From positions 1-31,831 of IMG/VR virus record IMGVR_UViG_3300032235_000476: a DNA stretch of 31,831 nucleotides. One strand, 5' to 3'. Source of the DNA: a virus. The position numbers and the translations under genes are program-made. This document shows, piece by piece, positions 1 through 8,713 of the stretch; within the stretch, counting starts at the first letter, position 1, and the number at the start of each line of letters is the position of its first letter. A model generated the notes under the pieces. It was not told where the DNA came from. It ran no database searches and saw only the letters and a list, made by a program, of their open reading frames with translations.

Positions 1-7
1 AACATAG

Positions 8-27
8 ACAAGAGAGAGTTCTCTTGT
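8..27 (+). promoter_or_regulatory. Inverted repeat in the leader of the first gene
   Basis: ACAAGAGA (8-15) and TCTCTTGT (20-27) are a perfect 8-bp inverted repeat around a 4-base spacer, about 45 bases before the first start codon. It could be an operator for the HTH protein encoded just downstream or an mRNA leader hairpin. The promoter itself is probably left of the window. Confidence 0.45.
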
Positions 28-49
28 AAATCTAAATTCAACAACCCCC

Positions 50-64
50 TGATCGAAAGGATCA
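50..64 (+). promoter_or_regulatory. Hairpin holding the Shine-Dalgarno of the first gene
   Basis: TGATC (50-54) and GATCA (60-64) can pair around the loop GAAAG. The Shine-Dalgarno AAAGGA (about 56-61) lies in the loop and 3' arm, 10 bases before the ATG at 72. Folding would partly hide the ribosome site, which is compatible with translational feedback. The stem is only 5 bp, so this is suggestive. Confidence 0.35.
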
Positions 65-71
65 TTTTTAT

Positions 72-764
72 ATGTCAAAATTTGAATACACCGAAGAAAT
101 GGTAGCTCGTATGCACGACGTTGCAAAGAGCGAAATCACTGAAGAATCCATTGAAGCACTTATGACTGAGTTCGACTTCCCACGTCGTTCTGTAACTGCC
201 AAGCTACGTAAGCTAGGCTATGACGTTCCAAAGAAGCCCGGCGCTGCGCCAATCTTCTCTGCTGACGAAACTTCTGCTCTAGGTGAGTACCTAAATGATA
301 ACTCTGGCGAATTTACTGCCGAAGAAATCGCTGCTCACTTCTCTGATGCTTGGGGCCGTGAAGTTACTGCACGCCAAATCAATGGTAAGGCTCTATCAAT
401 GGAGCTAACTGGCGCAATTAAGCCTGCTGAGAAGAAAGCTGCTCCACGCACTTACTCTGATGCAGAAGAATCAACTATTGCTGATCTAGTCGGCGCTGGT
501 AAGTTCCTAGAAGATATTGCAGAGGCTGTTGGCCGTCCTGTAAACTCCATTCGTGGTAAGCTTCTATCAATGGGCCTAAAAGCTCCTCAGCGTGATAAGA
601 AAGCAGCTAAGTCTGATCCATACGAAGGCATCGAAGATATGCTAGACAAGTCAGTCGAAGAAATCGCTGCTGCTTTTGATAAGACAGCTCGCGGTGTTAA
701 GACTGTGCTAACTCGTCGTGGTCTAAGCTGCTCTGACTACACTCCAAAGGCTGCTGCTGAGTAA
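72..764 (+). CDS. Four-repeat helix-turn-helix DNA-binding protein
   Basis: The 230-residue protein looks like four tandem small three-helix modules joined by Lys/Ala/Pro-rich linkers. The putative recognition helices lie near residues 38-50, 97-112, 155-169 and 204-218 and share the pattern R-x-(V/I)-x-x-K-L-x-x-(L/M)-G, e.g. SIRGKLLSMGL. This resembles SANT/Myb-like or GcrA-like HTH repeats, though I cannot name the family. It has a good Shine-Dalgarno, its own terminator, and strongly biased codons: 13 of 15 leucines are CTA. That fits a highly expressed gene. I infer an abundant DNA-binding or regulatory protein acting early; a nucleoid-like or architectural role is equally possible. Confidence 0.8.
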   Translation: MSKFEYTEEMVARMHDVAKSEITEESIEALMTEFDFPRRSVTAKLRKLGYDVPKKPGAAPIFSADETSALGEYLNDNSGEFTAEEIAAHFSDAWGREVTARQINGKALSMELTGAIKPAEKKAAPRTYSDAEESTIADLVGAGKFLEDIAEAVGRPVNSIRGKLLSMGLKAPQRDKKAAKSDPYEGIEDMLDKSVEEIAAAFDKTARGVKTVLTRRGLSCSDYTPKAAAE

Positions 765-789
765 TCAGCAGTTAGCATAGACTAACTCT

Positions 790-820
790 AAGGACGGTGG
801 CAACACCGTCCTTTTTTATT
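790..820 (+). terminator. Rho-independent terminator
   Basis: A 10-bp perfect stem (AAGGACGGTG, loop GCAA, CACCGTCCTT) is followed by a T-rich run. It ends the transcript of the HTH gene 26 bases after its stop. An ATG at 797 lies inside the stem and is not a credible start for the next gene. Confidence 0.93.
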
Positions 821-829
821 GGGGATTTT

Positions 830-1138
830 ATGAAAAATTATTTTATATTACAAGAATTATCAGATGAATCATTAGATGCGGTTTTGAGTCTATCTCCTGC
901 TCAAAAGTCTAGTTATTTTGAAGCAATGGTTAAAACTTTTTATCCGAGAATACAAGAAAACACGCAAGAATTTGAAGAAATGGTAGCGACTTATCTTAGC
1001 AGCTTTTGCGTAGAGAAAATTTATAGATCAAATAGGTTTTTTAATGAAAAATTTACTCCTGTGTATACAGGAACAGGAATCATAAGAAACATTATATCAG
1101 ACTTATACTATTCAGACGATGAGCTCATAACTCATTAA
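830..1138 (+). CDS. Small protein of unknown function
   Basis: The product has 102 residues if read from the ATG at 830, which has GGGGA about 6 bases upstream. A longer reading from 797 would begin inside the terminator stem, so I reject it. The sequence is acidic and probably helical in its first half (an LSDESLDAVLSL-like start), with one Cys and an aromatic-rich C-terminus. It shows no signal peptide, membrane segment or recognised motif. It sits between a terminator and the promoter at 1147, so it depends on read-through or a promoter I cannot see. Its codons are AT-rich, unlike the gene before it. Confidence 0.7.
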   Translation: MKNYFILQELSDESLDAVLSLSPAQKSSYFEAMVKTFYPRIQENTQEFEEMVATYLSSFCVEKIYRSNRFFNEKFTPVYTGTGIIRNIISDLYYSDDELITH

Positions 1139-1146
1139 TATTTCAA

Positions 1147-1175
1147 TTGCATGGTTACTATTTACTTGTTATAAT
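1147..1175 (+). promoter_or_regulatory. Sigma70-type promoter with extended -10
   Basis: TTGCAT (1147-1152), a 17-base spacer and TATAAT (1170-1175) form a near-consensus promoter. TGT immediately before the -10 is an extended -10 (TGn). The start codon of the next gene is 23 bases downstream, after an AGAGG ribosome site. It probably drives the whole helicase-primase-polymerase operon with the host sigma70 holoenzyme. Confidence 0.85.
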
Positions 1176-1197
1176 AAATAAACACTAGAGGTAAATT

Positions 1198-1971
1198 ATG
1201 GCTAAGGCACCAACAACCGAAATTCCAGAAGCAAAAATAAGAAACGCAATTTGGTATCTTAAATCAGGAAAAACTAAAAAGTTTGTGTGTGAGTTTCTTG
1301 GTATTGCTTACAATACTAAAAAACTAGACACTCTGATTGAAGACTTTCACAAAAAGAATGAACGAGAAGCAGAACTCAAAAAAGCTGCAAAAGTAAAAGT
1401 ATTCACCCAGAAAGAAAAAGAAGGTATTGCCAAGCAATACCTAGCTGGCGAAGCGCAGTCAGTATTAGCTAAACAATACTTTATCTCTCCTCAAAGAATT
1501 AAAGCAATTCTAATGGAGATGAACACACCAATTCGTGGTCGTGGTAAAAACTCTGAAGCTAAAGTAGACCATATCGTACAAGATCTGGAAGTTAAATTTA
1601 AAGCTGGGGATAAAGTATTCCTAGCTAAGTATAACTGTTTTGCTATTGTTCATCAAGTTTATGATGAAGACTATCTAGAATATTTAGAAAATGGTAGACA
1701 ACGCTACGTAGAATTATACCCATTTAAACCAAATAAGTTTGGTATGGCTGGCAGATTTAGCGAGCCAGAAATCGGTGTTCACTACGAAATTTACTGGGTC
1801 TTGGAAGACGGAACAGAATTTAAACTATCCGCTATGAAATCAGTGCGGAATCGAATTATGGAAAAAATCGAAGAAACTGGTAGAGAGTATTATATGGTTT
1901 GGAGAGACGATGGAGATAATTGTTTTCTTTATGCTATGAGAGATGAACTTTACCCAGTTAAGGCAGGATAA
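1198..1971 (+). CDS. HTH-containing protein leading the replication operon
   Basis: The protein has 257 residues. Residues about 10-50 and 75-112 read as two helix-turn-helix units; the second (AGEAQSVLAKQYFISPQRIKA) resembles a resolvase or sigma-region-4 type HTH. The C-terminal half (about 135-257) is a mixed alpha/beta domain rich in Tyr, Trp and acidic residues that I do not recognise. It is the first gene after the promoter at 1147 and shares one base with the helicase gene (TAATG). A regulator or a DNA-binding accessory of the replisome is plausible, but nothing in the sequence proves either. Confidence 0.75.
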   Translation: MAKAPTTEIPEAKIRNAIWYLKSGKTKKFVCEFLGIAYNTKKLDTLIEDFHKKNEREAELKKAAKVKVFTQKEKEGIAKQYLAGEAQSVLAKQYFISPQRIKAILMEMNTPIRGRGKNSEAKVDHIVQDLEVKFKAGDKVFLAKYNCFAIVHQVYDEDYLEYLENGRQRYVELYPFKPNKFGMAGRFSEPEIGVHYEIYWVLEDGTEFKLSAMKSVRNRIMEKIEETGREYYMVWRDDGDNCFLYAMRDELYPVKAG

Positions 1972-3362
1972 TGGCAATAGACTTACAAAAACTAGCTCTG
2001 CGTAGATTACTAGATACGCAGAGTAATGACCTATACTCACGTTTACTAAACCAGTATTTTACTGGAATCAATGCAACACTTTACGACAAGATAAAATCAT
2101 TCTATAAAGCTAATGTACGTCTACCTTCGACAGAAGAGATATTAGCTATTAGGAAAGATGTTGCGTTACAAGATTATTTAGAAAATCAAATTTATGCAGA
2201 AGATAACTCTTGTGAAGGTTTACAAGACGAGTTTCTGATTGCACAGCTTCAAGATTACTATATCCGTGAAGAAACTATCTCATTCATGGATAAAATGATT
2301 GACAACCTAGATAATTTAGAAAAAGTAGAAATTGTAGATAAACTACAAAATCATCTACTACACCTTAACAAAGCTATACCTCATGATGATGAACTATATG
2401 ATGTAGCAGAACTTGACTTCTTTCCTAACGAAGAAGATTTTAAAATCTATCCATCTGGTCTATCACACGAATTTGATAGTATTAATGGGGGATTTGCTAC
2501 GCAAGAACTAGTGCTGCTAGGCGGACGTAGAGGTTCTGGTAAGTCTATTATTTCGCTGAACCTAGCGTTAAACCGTTTTCTTCAAGGAAATACGGTATCG
2601 TTTTTTACTATCGAAATGCGTTATAAAGAAGTATATGACCGAGTACAGTCTATTATTTCTGGAGTACCTTTCTTAGATATTTTTAGAAATCAATTAACTG
2701 ATAGTCAAAAACTACAAATGGCTAGAGCTAAGTTTGATGTTTTCTACGAAAAATCAGATATAGTGACTAATCTACTAGGAGAGCTTGAGCAAGCACGCGA
2801 CTTTAAAAAGTTTGAGCAGCGGGTAAAAGCTGAAAAGCCTAAACTAAAAGAACATAGATTGTTTATGATTGACGACGAGGGATTAACCCTAAATCGTATT
2901 GATCACTATAATAATATGTTTGCTAGTAAGTATCCAAACTATAACATGAGCGTAGTAGATTATATTAATATTATTAAACACGAAGATCAAAAAGATTGGA
3001 AAACTCAGATTACGATTGCAGATAGTCTGAAATCACAATCAAGAAAGTATGATCTAACTATGATTTCACCTTATCAGATTGATGCTAGCGGTGAAGCTCG
3101 TTTTGCTAAAGGTATTCTAGATAGTGCTGATAGAAGCTTCAACTTCTTTCCGCCTCCAGAAAACGAGGATAGAAGCCTTAATAATAAGGTTACTATTCAT
3201 ACAACTAAGATGCGTAACGGTAAACATATGAGTTTTGACGTACTAATGGATTGGTCTTGTGTAAAAATTAATCCAAACGTATCTGAAGTAATTAATGAAA
3301 AACCGCACGGAGCAGCAAAGTTTGGCTCGGATAATGAAGTTCAAGGGCCTAGAGATATATAA
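1971..3362 (+). CDS. DnaB-like replicative helicase
   Basis: This 463-residue RecA-fold protein has Walker A GGRRGSGKS at residues 184-192, followed by a helix and FFTIEM (the motif H1a-like FSLEM of DnaB). VVDYINII about residue 328 fits the Walker B strand, and a late basic segment (TTKMRNGK) fits the C-terminal motif of DnaB/gp41 helicases. The N-terminal about 150 residues are helical, as expected for the primase-interacting domain. It would unwind DNA at the phage fork as a hexamer. The primase gene follows with a one-base overlap, the usual helicase-primase pairing. Length matches phage DnaB/gp41 proteins. Confidence 0.9.
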   Translation: MAIDLQKLALRRLLDTQSNDLYSRLLNQYFTGINATLYDKIKSFYKANVRLPSTEEILAIRKDVALQDYLENQIYAEDNSCEGLQDEFLIAQLQDYYIREETISFMDKMIDNLDNLEKVEIVDKLQNHLLHLNKAIPHDDELYDVAELDFFPNEEDFKIYPSGLSHEFDSINGGFATQELVLLGGRRGSGKSIISLNLALNRFLQGNTVSFFTIEMRYKEVYDRVQSIISGVPFLDIFRNQLTDSQKLQMARAKFDVFYEKSDIVTNLLGELEQARDFKKFEQRVKAEKPKLKEHRLFMIDDEGLTLNRIDHYNNMFASKYPNYNMSVVDYINIIKHEDQKDWKTQITIADSLKSQSRKYDLTMISPYQIDASGEARFAKGILDSADRSFNFFPPPENEDRSLNNKVTIHTTKMRNGKHMSFDVLMDWSCVKINPNVSEVINEKPHGAAKFGSDNEVQGPRDI

Positions 3363-4219
3363 TGGATTTAGTAGAGCTATTAAATAAACGAGGTATACCG
3401 TATAAAAAGACTAATAACCCTTATGAGATATTAGTTACTTGTACTAGCGGACTACATCAAGATAATAACGCTAGTTTATCTTATAATCTAGAAAAACACA
3501 TATTTAACTGTTGGAGTTGTGGTTTTCGTGGTGGTGCTACTAAGTTTCTCCAGTCTATTGGAGAAACAATCCTTATTGATTTTGATAGTAAACAACCTTA
3601 CAGAATCAAAAAACTTAAAGAAAAACTAAGAGCAAAAATTGAAGTAGATGATATTAAGCTGCCAGATGATAGAAAAATCTACCTAGAAGAGTTCAGAGGT
3701 ATTGATGCAGCTATCTACAGGGAGTTTGCAGCTTTCACTACTAATCAAATGGATTTAACAGACTACCTATGCGTACCTGTTTATCAACACGGCAAATTAA
3801 AGTTTATTGAGGGAAGACTACTAAGAGACTTGCCTAACCAGCCAAAATACTATAGACGCCCTGCAAAAGCTGTAGTATCAGATGTGTTATTTCCGCTAGA
3901 TAAAATTAAAAATACGAACTACGTTATTTTAGTAGAAGGTATGTTTGACGCTATTAATATGTGGAAAATAGGCTATAAAAACACACTGTGTATATTCGGC
4001 ACCACTAACTTTAGTAAGAAGAAACTAGATCTATTAGATAATATGGGAATTACTAGAGTAGATATTATGATGGATTCTGATGCTCCTGGTGTAAAAGCAG
4101 CAGAAAAAATAGCTGAAATGTTGGATTCACGCAATATTTATGCTAGAATTATAACATTACCAAAAGGCGTTGACCCTGGCGAGTTAACTAAAGAACAAGC
4201 AGAGAGGCTATTAAAGTGA
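3362..4219 (+). CDS. DNA primase (CHC2 zinc finger plus TOPRIM)
   Basis: This 285-residue compact primase has an N-terminal zinc ribbon with C27, H32, C50 and C53. The TOPRIM domain shows VEG with Glu at 192 and DSD at 238-240, the metal-binding acidic residues of DnaG-type primases. It is about half the length of bacterial DnaG, and no separate helicase-binding domain is visible. It would lay RNA primers for lagging-strand synthesis with the helicase encoded just upstream. The polymerase gene begins inside its stop codon (GTGA). Toprim phage primases of this size are common. Confidence 0.9.
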   Translation: MDLVELLNKRGIPYKKTNNPYEILVTCTSGLHQDNNASLSYNLEKHIFNCWSCGFRGGATKFLQSIGETILIDFDSKQPYRIKKLKEKLRAKIEVDDIKLPDDRKIYLEEFRGIDAAIYREFAAFTTNQMDLTDYLCVPVYQHGKLKFIEGRLLRDLPNQPKYYRRPAKAVVSDVLFPLDKIKNTNYVILVEGMFDAINMWKIGYKNTLCIFGTTNFSKKKLDLLDNMGITRVDIMMDSDAPGVKAAEKIAEMLDSRNIYARIITLPKGVDPGELTKEQAERLLK

Positions 4220-6495
4220 CAGAAGTATGTTTTGTATTCGCAAGCACTGCGGAAAAAGAAGCTAAAAAGACTATTGATAAATATCTTAAAAATGTTGAGT
4301 ACGACGTTAAATATTTATCTTCGCAACCTAAAGAAAAAATCCTGAAAAAAGATGTAGACCTAGATTTAGCTGAGCTATCTGGGTATAAAATCACATGCCC
4401 GATCGGTGCTGATGCATTGAAGTATGTTGCTGGTATGACAGGTATTCAGAAGTATAATGGCGTATTTGTAGAGAAGAAGTATCTTCCTATTATGCATCCA
4501 AATATTATTTTGATTAAGCCTCAGATTGAGGATGACATTAAAAAAGCATTCAATCAAATCCCAAAGCTACTAACCGGTGAAAATCTCGGTGTAGAGATTG
4601 AGAAAGATTACTGCTTTGTAGAAACTGAGCAACAGTTCCAAAGTTATAAACAACAGCTTGATGACGCTGCTATTATCGTAGCCGATATCGAGACCACTAG
4701 TGTATCGCCATTTACAGGTACTATTCTAGGTGTAGCCTTATCTACTAAGGCACATCAAGGTATTTACGTATCTGCTGAAATTGTGCAGAAACATAAGAAC
4801 TGGTTCTATAATCTATTTAAAACTAAAAAAGTAATTTTCCATAATGCTAAGTTCGATATGGGATTTATGGCACATGAGTACGGATTCGAGTTTCCAGACT
4901 TTGAAGATACTATGTTGTTGCACTATTGCCTAGAGGAATCTGTAGGTACGCACGGTCTAAAACCTCTAGCTATGCGTTTTACTGATTTGGGTGACTACGA
5001 ACGTGATTTAGACGAATATAAAAAGACTTGGGCTAGAAAAAACAAAGTAAAGCTCGAAGACTTTAACTATGGAATGTTGCCCAGCGATATTCTTGCTCCT
5101 TACGCTTGTAAGGACGCTGATGCTACTTTCCAACTATTTAGTAAGTTTATGCCTCTGGTAGATAAGAGTCCAGAGTTTACTAAACTATATCGCGATATTC
5201 TTATTCCTGCTACTTATGCCCTACGTAAGCTAGAAAAGAATGGCGGGCCTGTAAACAGAGCACAAGTTGAATGGCTTGCAAATCAGTATGAAATCGACGT
5301 AGAAGAATGCTTAGCTGAAATCGCTAACTCAGAAGCTGTAGCTCGTTTTGAGCGTATTCATGGTAAGATCTTTAATCCTAACTCAACTGCACAGTTGAGA
5401 GAGCTGTTCTTTAATATTCTAAATATTAAGCCCACAAAGAAAACAGAAACTGGTGCTTGGTCTGTAGACAAAGAAGTCCTCAAGGAAATTGACCATCCTC
5501 TAGCTGAAGCTATTCTGGACTTGCGTGAAAAGTCTAAGATGGCTGGTACTTATATTAGCAATATTCGTAGAGGTATCGACTATGACGATCGTCTGCGTAG
5601 TGGATTCAATATTCATGGTACTACTTCTGGCCGTCTATCTTCTAGTGGTACTCTAAACTATCAAAACATTCCTCGCGATAATAAAGATATTAAAAAGCTA
5701 TTCCGTGCTCGTCCTGGCTATAAGATTGTTCAGTGTGACCTTGGTACTGCAGAAGTTTATTATGCTGCTGTGCTTAGTGCTGATAAGTTTCTACAACAGG
5801 CGTTCATTGATAAGCTAGATTTCCACTCATATGTAGCTAAGCAGATGTTTAACCTTCCTTGTGAGGTTAAAGAAGTTAAGAAGCTATACCCTAACGAACG
5901 TCAATATGCTAAAGCTATCACTTTCGGTATCATGTATCAGGCTGGACCAGCTAAGATCGCTGAAACAGTTAATAAAGATGCTAAAGCCGGTGAAGAAATT
6001 AGCGTATCTCAAGCTAAACAGTTTATTAATAAGTACTTTAACGAAGCTAAAGCCCTAAAACGCTTTATTGATGCTTCGAACGATCAGATCGAAAACTATG
6101 CTTATATCTACGCTTTCTTCGGTCGTAAGCGCAGACTGCCAGAAGCTAAAGCTCCAAATCCAGGAGTAGCTAAACATGCTATTCGTTCAGGAGTTAACTT
6201 TCTTGTGCAATCAGTAGCATCTGATATTAACGTTCTAGGACTTATTGATCTAATCAAGTGGGTAGAAACTAATGGTTATGACGATGTTATCAAGCCTTTC
6301 ACAGTAGTTCATGACTCTATTGTTTCAGAAGTACGTGAAGACCTAGTACCACTATACATCGAGAATGCACGTCGTTGTATTCAGACAGATAGAGGATTGT
6401 CTATTCCTAACTGCCCTATTAAAGTAGATTTTGAAATAGGTGATAGCTGGGGTGAGTTAGAAAATGAAAAAGAGTATCTCGAACAAATTTCATAA
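4216..6495 (+). CDS. polA: Family A DNA polymerase with 3'-5' exonuclease and UDG-like N-terminus
   Basis: The 759-residue replicative polymerase starts at GTG 4216, with GAGAGG 9 bases upstream. Proofreading motifs are Exo I D157/E159, Exo II D214 and Exo III Y296/D300. Polymerase motif A is D508..E513, motif B R562/K566/F570/Y574, motif C H699-D700-S701. The aromatic residue equivalent to E. coli Pol I 762 is Phe (F570). Motif C has Ser where Glu is usual (HDS instead of HDE). Residues about 56-110 resemble the C-terminal part of a uracil-DNA glycosylase fold (GADAL, later HPN at 94-96), but no GEAPG catalytic motif is seen. It lacks a 5'-3' exonuclease domain; a separate exonuclease gene lies at 18156. 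Confidence 0.95.
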   Translation: MTEVCFVFASTAEKEAKKTIDKYLKNVEYDVKYLSSQPKEKILKKDVDLDLAELSGYKITCPIGADALKYVAGMTGIQKYNGVFVEKKYLPIMHPNIILIKPQIEDDIKKAFNQIPKLLTGENLGVEIEKDYCFVETEQQFQSYKQQLDDAAIIVADIETTSVSPFTGTILGVALSTKAHQGIYVSAEIVQKHKNWFYNLFKTKKVIFHNAKFDMGFMAHEYGFEFPDFEDTMLLHYCLEESVGTHGLKPLAMRFTDLGDYERDLDEYKKTWARKNKVKLEDFNYGMLPSDILAPYACKDADATFQLFSKFMPLVDKSPEFTKLYRDILIPATYALRKLEKNGGPVNRAQVEWLANQYEIDVEECLAEIANSEAVARFERIHGKIFNPNSTAQLRELFFNILNIKPTKKTETGAWSVDKEVLKEIDHPLAEAILDLREKSKMAGTYISNIRRGIDYDDRLRSGFNIHGTTSGRLSSSGTLNYQNIPRDNKDIKKLFRARPGYKIVQCDLGTAEVYYAAVLSADKFLQQAFIDKLDFHSYVAKQMFNLPCEVKEVKKLYPNERQYAKAITFGIMYQAGPAKIAETVNKDAKAGEEISVSQAKQFINKYFNEAKALKRFIDASNDQIENYAYIYAFFGRKRRLPEAKAPNPGVAKHAIRSGVNFLVQSVASDINVLGLIDLIKWVETNGYDDVIKPFTVVHDSIVSEVREDLVPLYIENARRCIQTDRGLSIPNCPIKVDFEIGDSWGELENEKEYLEQIS

Positions 6496-6973
6496 TATAG
6501 CTTACCCTATATTTACTACAACTAGTAGACCTTATAAAATAGAGTATTCTTTAGATAAAATATATCTATTAAAGTCTCCAGATAGTAGTAAAGAGCTTAT
6601 TGACGATAAGAGTTACCCAGGTGATTACTTTGCTAGATTGCTACAAATAAAGGATAGATTTAAGTTCGACCATACTTGTAAAAATCTACAAGATTTATTA
6701 ATTAGTAAAGCTAAATGGGGTATGGACAGTTGTGCCATACCTCATGACTTTTCTAAACTAGTAGCTGTGCCTGCAGAGAAACGAAAAATAATAAAAATTG
6801 ACAATAGTTTAGTTTGGGTAAGAAATATTTCTTATCCATTTGAAATATCGACTACAGAAAGTTTTAGTAATTCTGACGAACTTTATGCTACAATTATTCA
6901 TGTTAACGGAGAATGGTTTATTAAAGATTTCTCACAAGATAAAGTTTTAAATAGACCATACATTTATGTATGA
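6464..6973 (+). CDS. Protein of unknown function in the replication operon
   Basis: The protein has 169 residues and starts at ATG 6464 inside the last 32 bases of the polymerase gene, with GGTGAG about 11 bases upstream. It joins the next helicase gene by an ATGA overlap. The sequence is mixed charged and aromatic, with no membrane segment, Cys motif or nucleotide-binding loop. Tight coupling on both sides points to a replication or recombination accessory, but I recognise no family. Its base composition is more AT-rich than the polymerase. Confidence 0.75.
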   Translation: MKKSISNKFHNIAYPIFTTTSRPYKIEYSLDKIYLLKSPDSSKELIDDKSYPGDYFARLLQIKDRFKFDHTCKNLQDLLISKAKWGMDSCAIPHDFSKLVAVPAEKRKIIKIDNSLVWVRNISYPFEISTTESFSNSDELYATIIHVNGEWFIKDFSQDKVLNRPYIYV

Positions 6974-8256
6974 ATAAAGTAAAAGTCGGTGCTATAACAA
7001 TAGCAGAAAAAATTTATATAGACAAACAGGGATTAGATGATTCATCTGACCTACTAGCTGCTTATACTTATAATAATGGTGATGAGTTCTTATCTACTAT
7101 AGAAGAAACTGAAGAACATTTTATTGTACCTTCTAATTCCTATCATAAGCTAGACTGGAGTTCTCTAGTTGATAATAGAAATTTTTCACACTTAGATTAT
7201 AAGTTAGAGTTCAATGGTTTATTACGTGTTGAACAACAAGAAGCTGTAAATAAATTTTTCATAGGTGAAAGAGCTAGAAGCGGGTTATTACAGGCAAAAC
7301 CTGGATGGGGTAAGACATTTGCAGCCTGTAATTTAATCGCTAGAAATAATAGTAAAACGCTTATTTTAGTGCACACAGTATTACTTTTTGAACAATGGCT
7401 AGATGAGATAGCAAAACAGATACCTAACATTACCGCAGGAAAAATAGGAGACGGTTTCTTTTCTATTAGTGATGTTACTGTAGCTATTTATAAAACTGCT
7501 TATAACAATATTGAGCAGTTAAGAGATGAATTTAGTACTCTAATTGTAGACGAAGCTCATAAGTGTCCTGCAGATATGTTCTCAACTGTAGTTAATAATA
7601 TAAATGCTAAAGTAAAGATAGCAATTACTGCAACTCCTAGAAGAAAAGACGGTAAGCACATTTACCTAGAGGATTTTTTCTCAACCTTTAAAGTTGTAGC
7701 AGAAGATTTGCGAGACTTAGCAGTACCATCAGTGACTATAGTACCTACAGATTTTAAATTTGCTATTATAGATCCAAAACGTGATTGGTCACGCGCAGTT
7801 AATAAACTATGTGCAGATTCCGATTACCAAGAATTAATAGCAAATAAAGCTAATAGCTATATAAAACAAGGTAGATGTCCTTTAATAATAGGGGACAGAG
7901 TACAGATGTTAAAAGATTTACAAAAGAAAATACCTAATAGTATTTGCGTAATTGGTGAATCTGATAAAGCAATACGAGAAGACGCATTAGAGAACCTAGG
8001 TAAAACTTACAAAGCTATACTTACTACTAAATTGTTTGACGAAGGTATTAGTTGTCATAGATTGGATACGCTGTTTTTCACATGTCCTAGTAATAATCCA
8101 GTACAATGGGAACAGAGAATAGGCAGAATAGAGCGGCTGCATCCAGAAAAACAATTTCCTTTAATAGTTGATTTTTGGTTGTCTGGAAAAGTTGTAGCTA
8201 GACAACAAAAAGCTAGATTACTGTGGTATACAAGTCGTGGCTACCACATTCTTTAA
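6970..8256 (+). CDS. Superfamily 2 DNA helicase, UvsW-like
   Basis: The protein has 428 residues. An N-terminal accessory region of about 80 residues precedes a helicase core. The Q-like segment LRVEQQEAV is followed by Walker A KPGWGKT with K115, DEAH at 194-197, motif III TATPRR and motif VI QRIGRIER at 382-389. This is the layout of T4 UvsW and bacterial UvrB/RecG-type DEAH translocases. It likely remodels branched intermediates or D-loops during recombination-dependent replication. It would work with the gp46/gp47 pair and the resolvase-like nuclease encoded further on. Confidence 0.9.
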   Translation: MNKVKVGAITIAEKIYIDKQGLDDSSDLLAAYTYNNGDEFLSTIEETEEHFIVPSNSYHKLDWSSLVDNRNFSHLDYKLEFNGLLRVEQQEAVNKFFIGERARSGLLQAKPGWGKTFAACNLIARNNSKTLILVHTVLLFEQWLDEIAKQIPNITAGKIGDGFFSISDVTVAIYKTAYNNIEQLRDEFSTLIVDEAHKCPADMFSTVVNNINAKVKIAITATPRRKDGKHIYLEDFFSTFKVVAEDLRDLAVPSVTIVPTDFKFAIIDPKRDWSRAVNKLCADSDYQELIANKANSYIKQGRCPLIIGDRVQMLKDLQKKIPNSICVIGESDKAIREDALENLGKTYKAILTTKLFDEGISCHRLDTLFFTCPSNNPVQWEQRIGRIERLHPEKQFPLIVDFWLSGKVVARQQKARLLWYTSRGYHIL

Positions 8257-8668
8257 TTGGTCTGAAATATGGATATTAAGCAAAAGAGATCTAGCCTCAA
8301 TAATTTGTTTGACCTATGCTCAATCTAAAGATTATAATGAGTTATCAGCTAAAACAATGATGAACAGATTAAAACTTGATCATATACCGCCAGAGTTATT
8401 TCATCATAAAATATTTACTCAATATAAACATACGCTAGTATGTAATTATAAAACAAAAGATCCGCAAAATTATTTCAATAACGCGTCGTTTCTTTATACG
8501 AATACATCTGCAAAGCATAAGGCTGTTTACATAAAAGCTTTAGGATTGCGAAAGTTTACATCAGATAAAAATTATATTCCATTAAAGTACTTTCCTAATG
8601 TGACGTATAATCCATTTCTGACTGTAAACGATGATAAGATATACTTTCCACTAGAGTCCTCGGTCTGA
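8237..8668 (+). CDS. Unknown basic protein, start uncertain
   Basis: The protein has 143 residues if read from GTG 8237, which overlaps the helicase end by 20 bases and has no convincing Shine-Dalgarno. An ATG at 8269 is out of frame and stops after 19 codons. The product is basic, rich in Lys, His and aromatic residues (IPPELFHHKIF, YKHTLVCNYK), with no recognised motif. It lies between the helicase and the single-stranded DNA-binding protein, so a DNA-binding accessory is possible. Nothing firmer can be said. Confidence 0.6.
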   Translation: MATTFFNWSEIWILSKRDLASIICLTYAQSKDYNELSAKTMMNRLKLDHIPPELFHHKIFTQYKHTLVCNYKTKDPQNYFNNASFLYTNTSAKHKAVYIKALGLRKFTSDKNYIPLKYFPNVTYNPFLTVNDDKIYFPLESSV

Positions 8669-8713
8669 GGAAACACACCACTAAGAACTAAGTTCATTTA
8701 AGGAGAAAACAAC

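Noticed and set aside
797-829. Upstream ATG extending the second gene
   Set aside because: It falls inside the terminator stem and loop; the ATG at 830 has a proper ribosome site.
5861-6058. Short + strand frame inside the DNA polymerase gene
   Set aside because: It lies entirely inside conserved motif B coding sequence in another frame.
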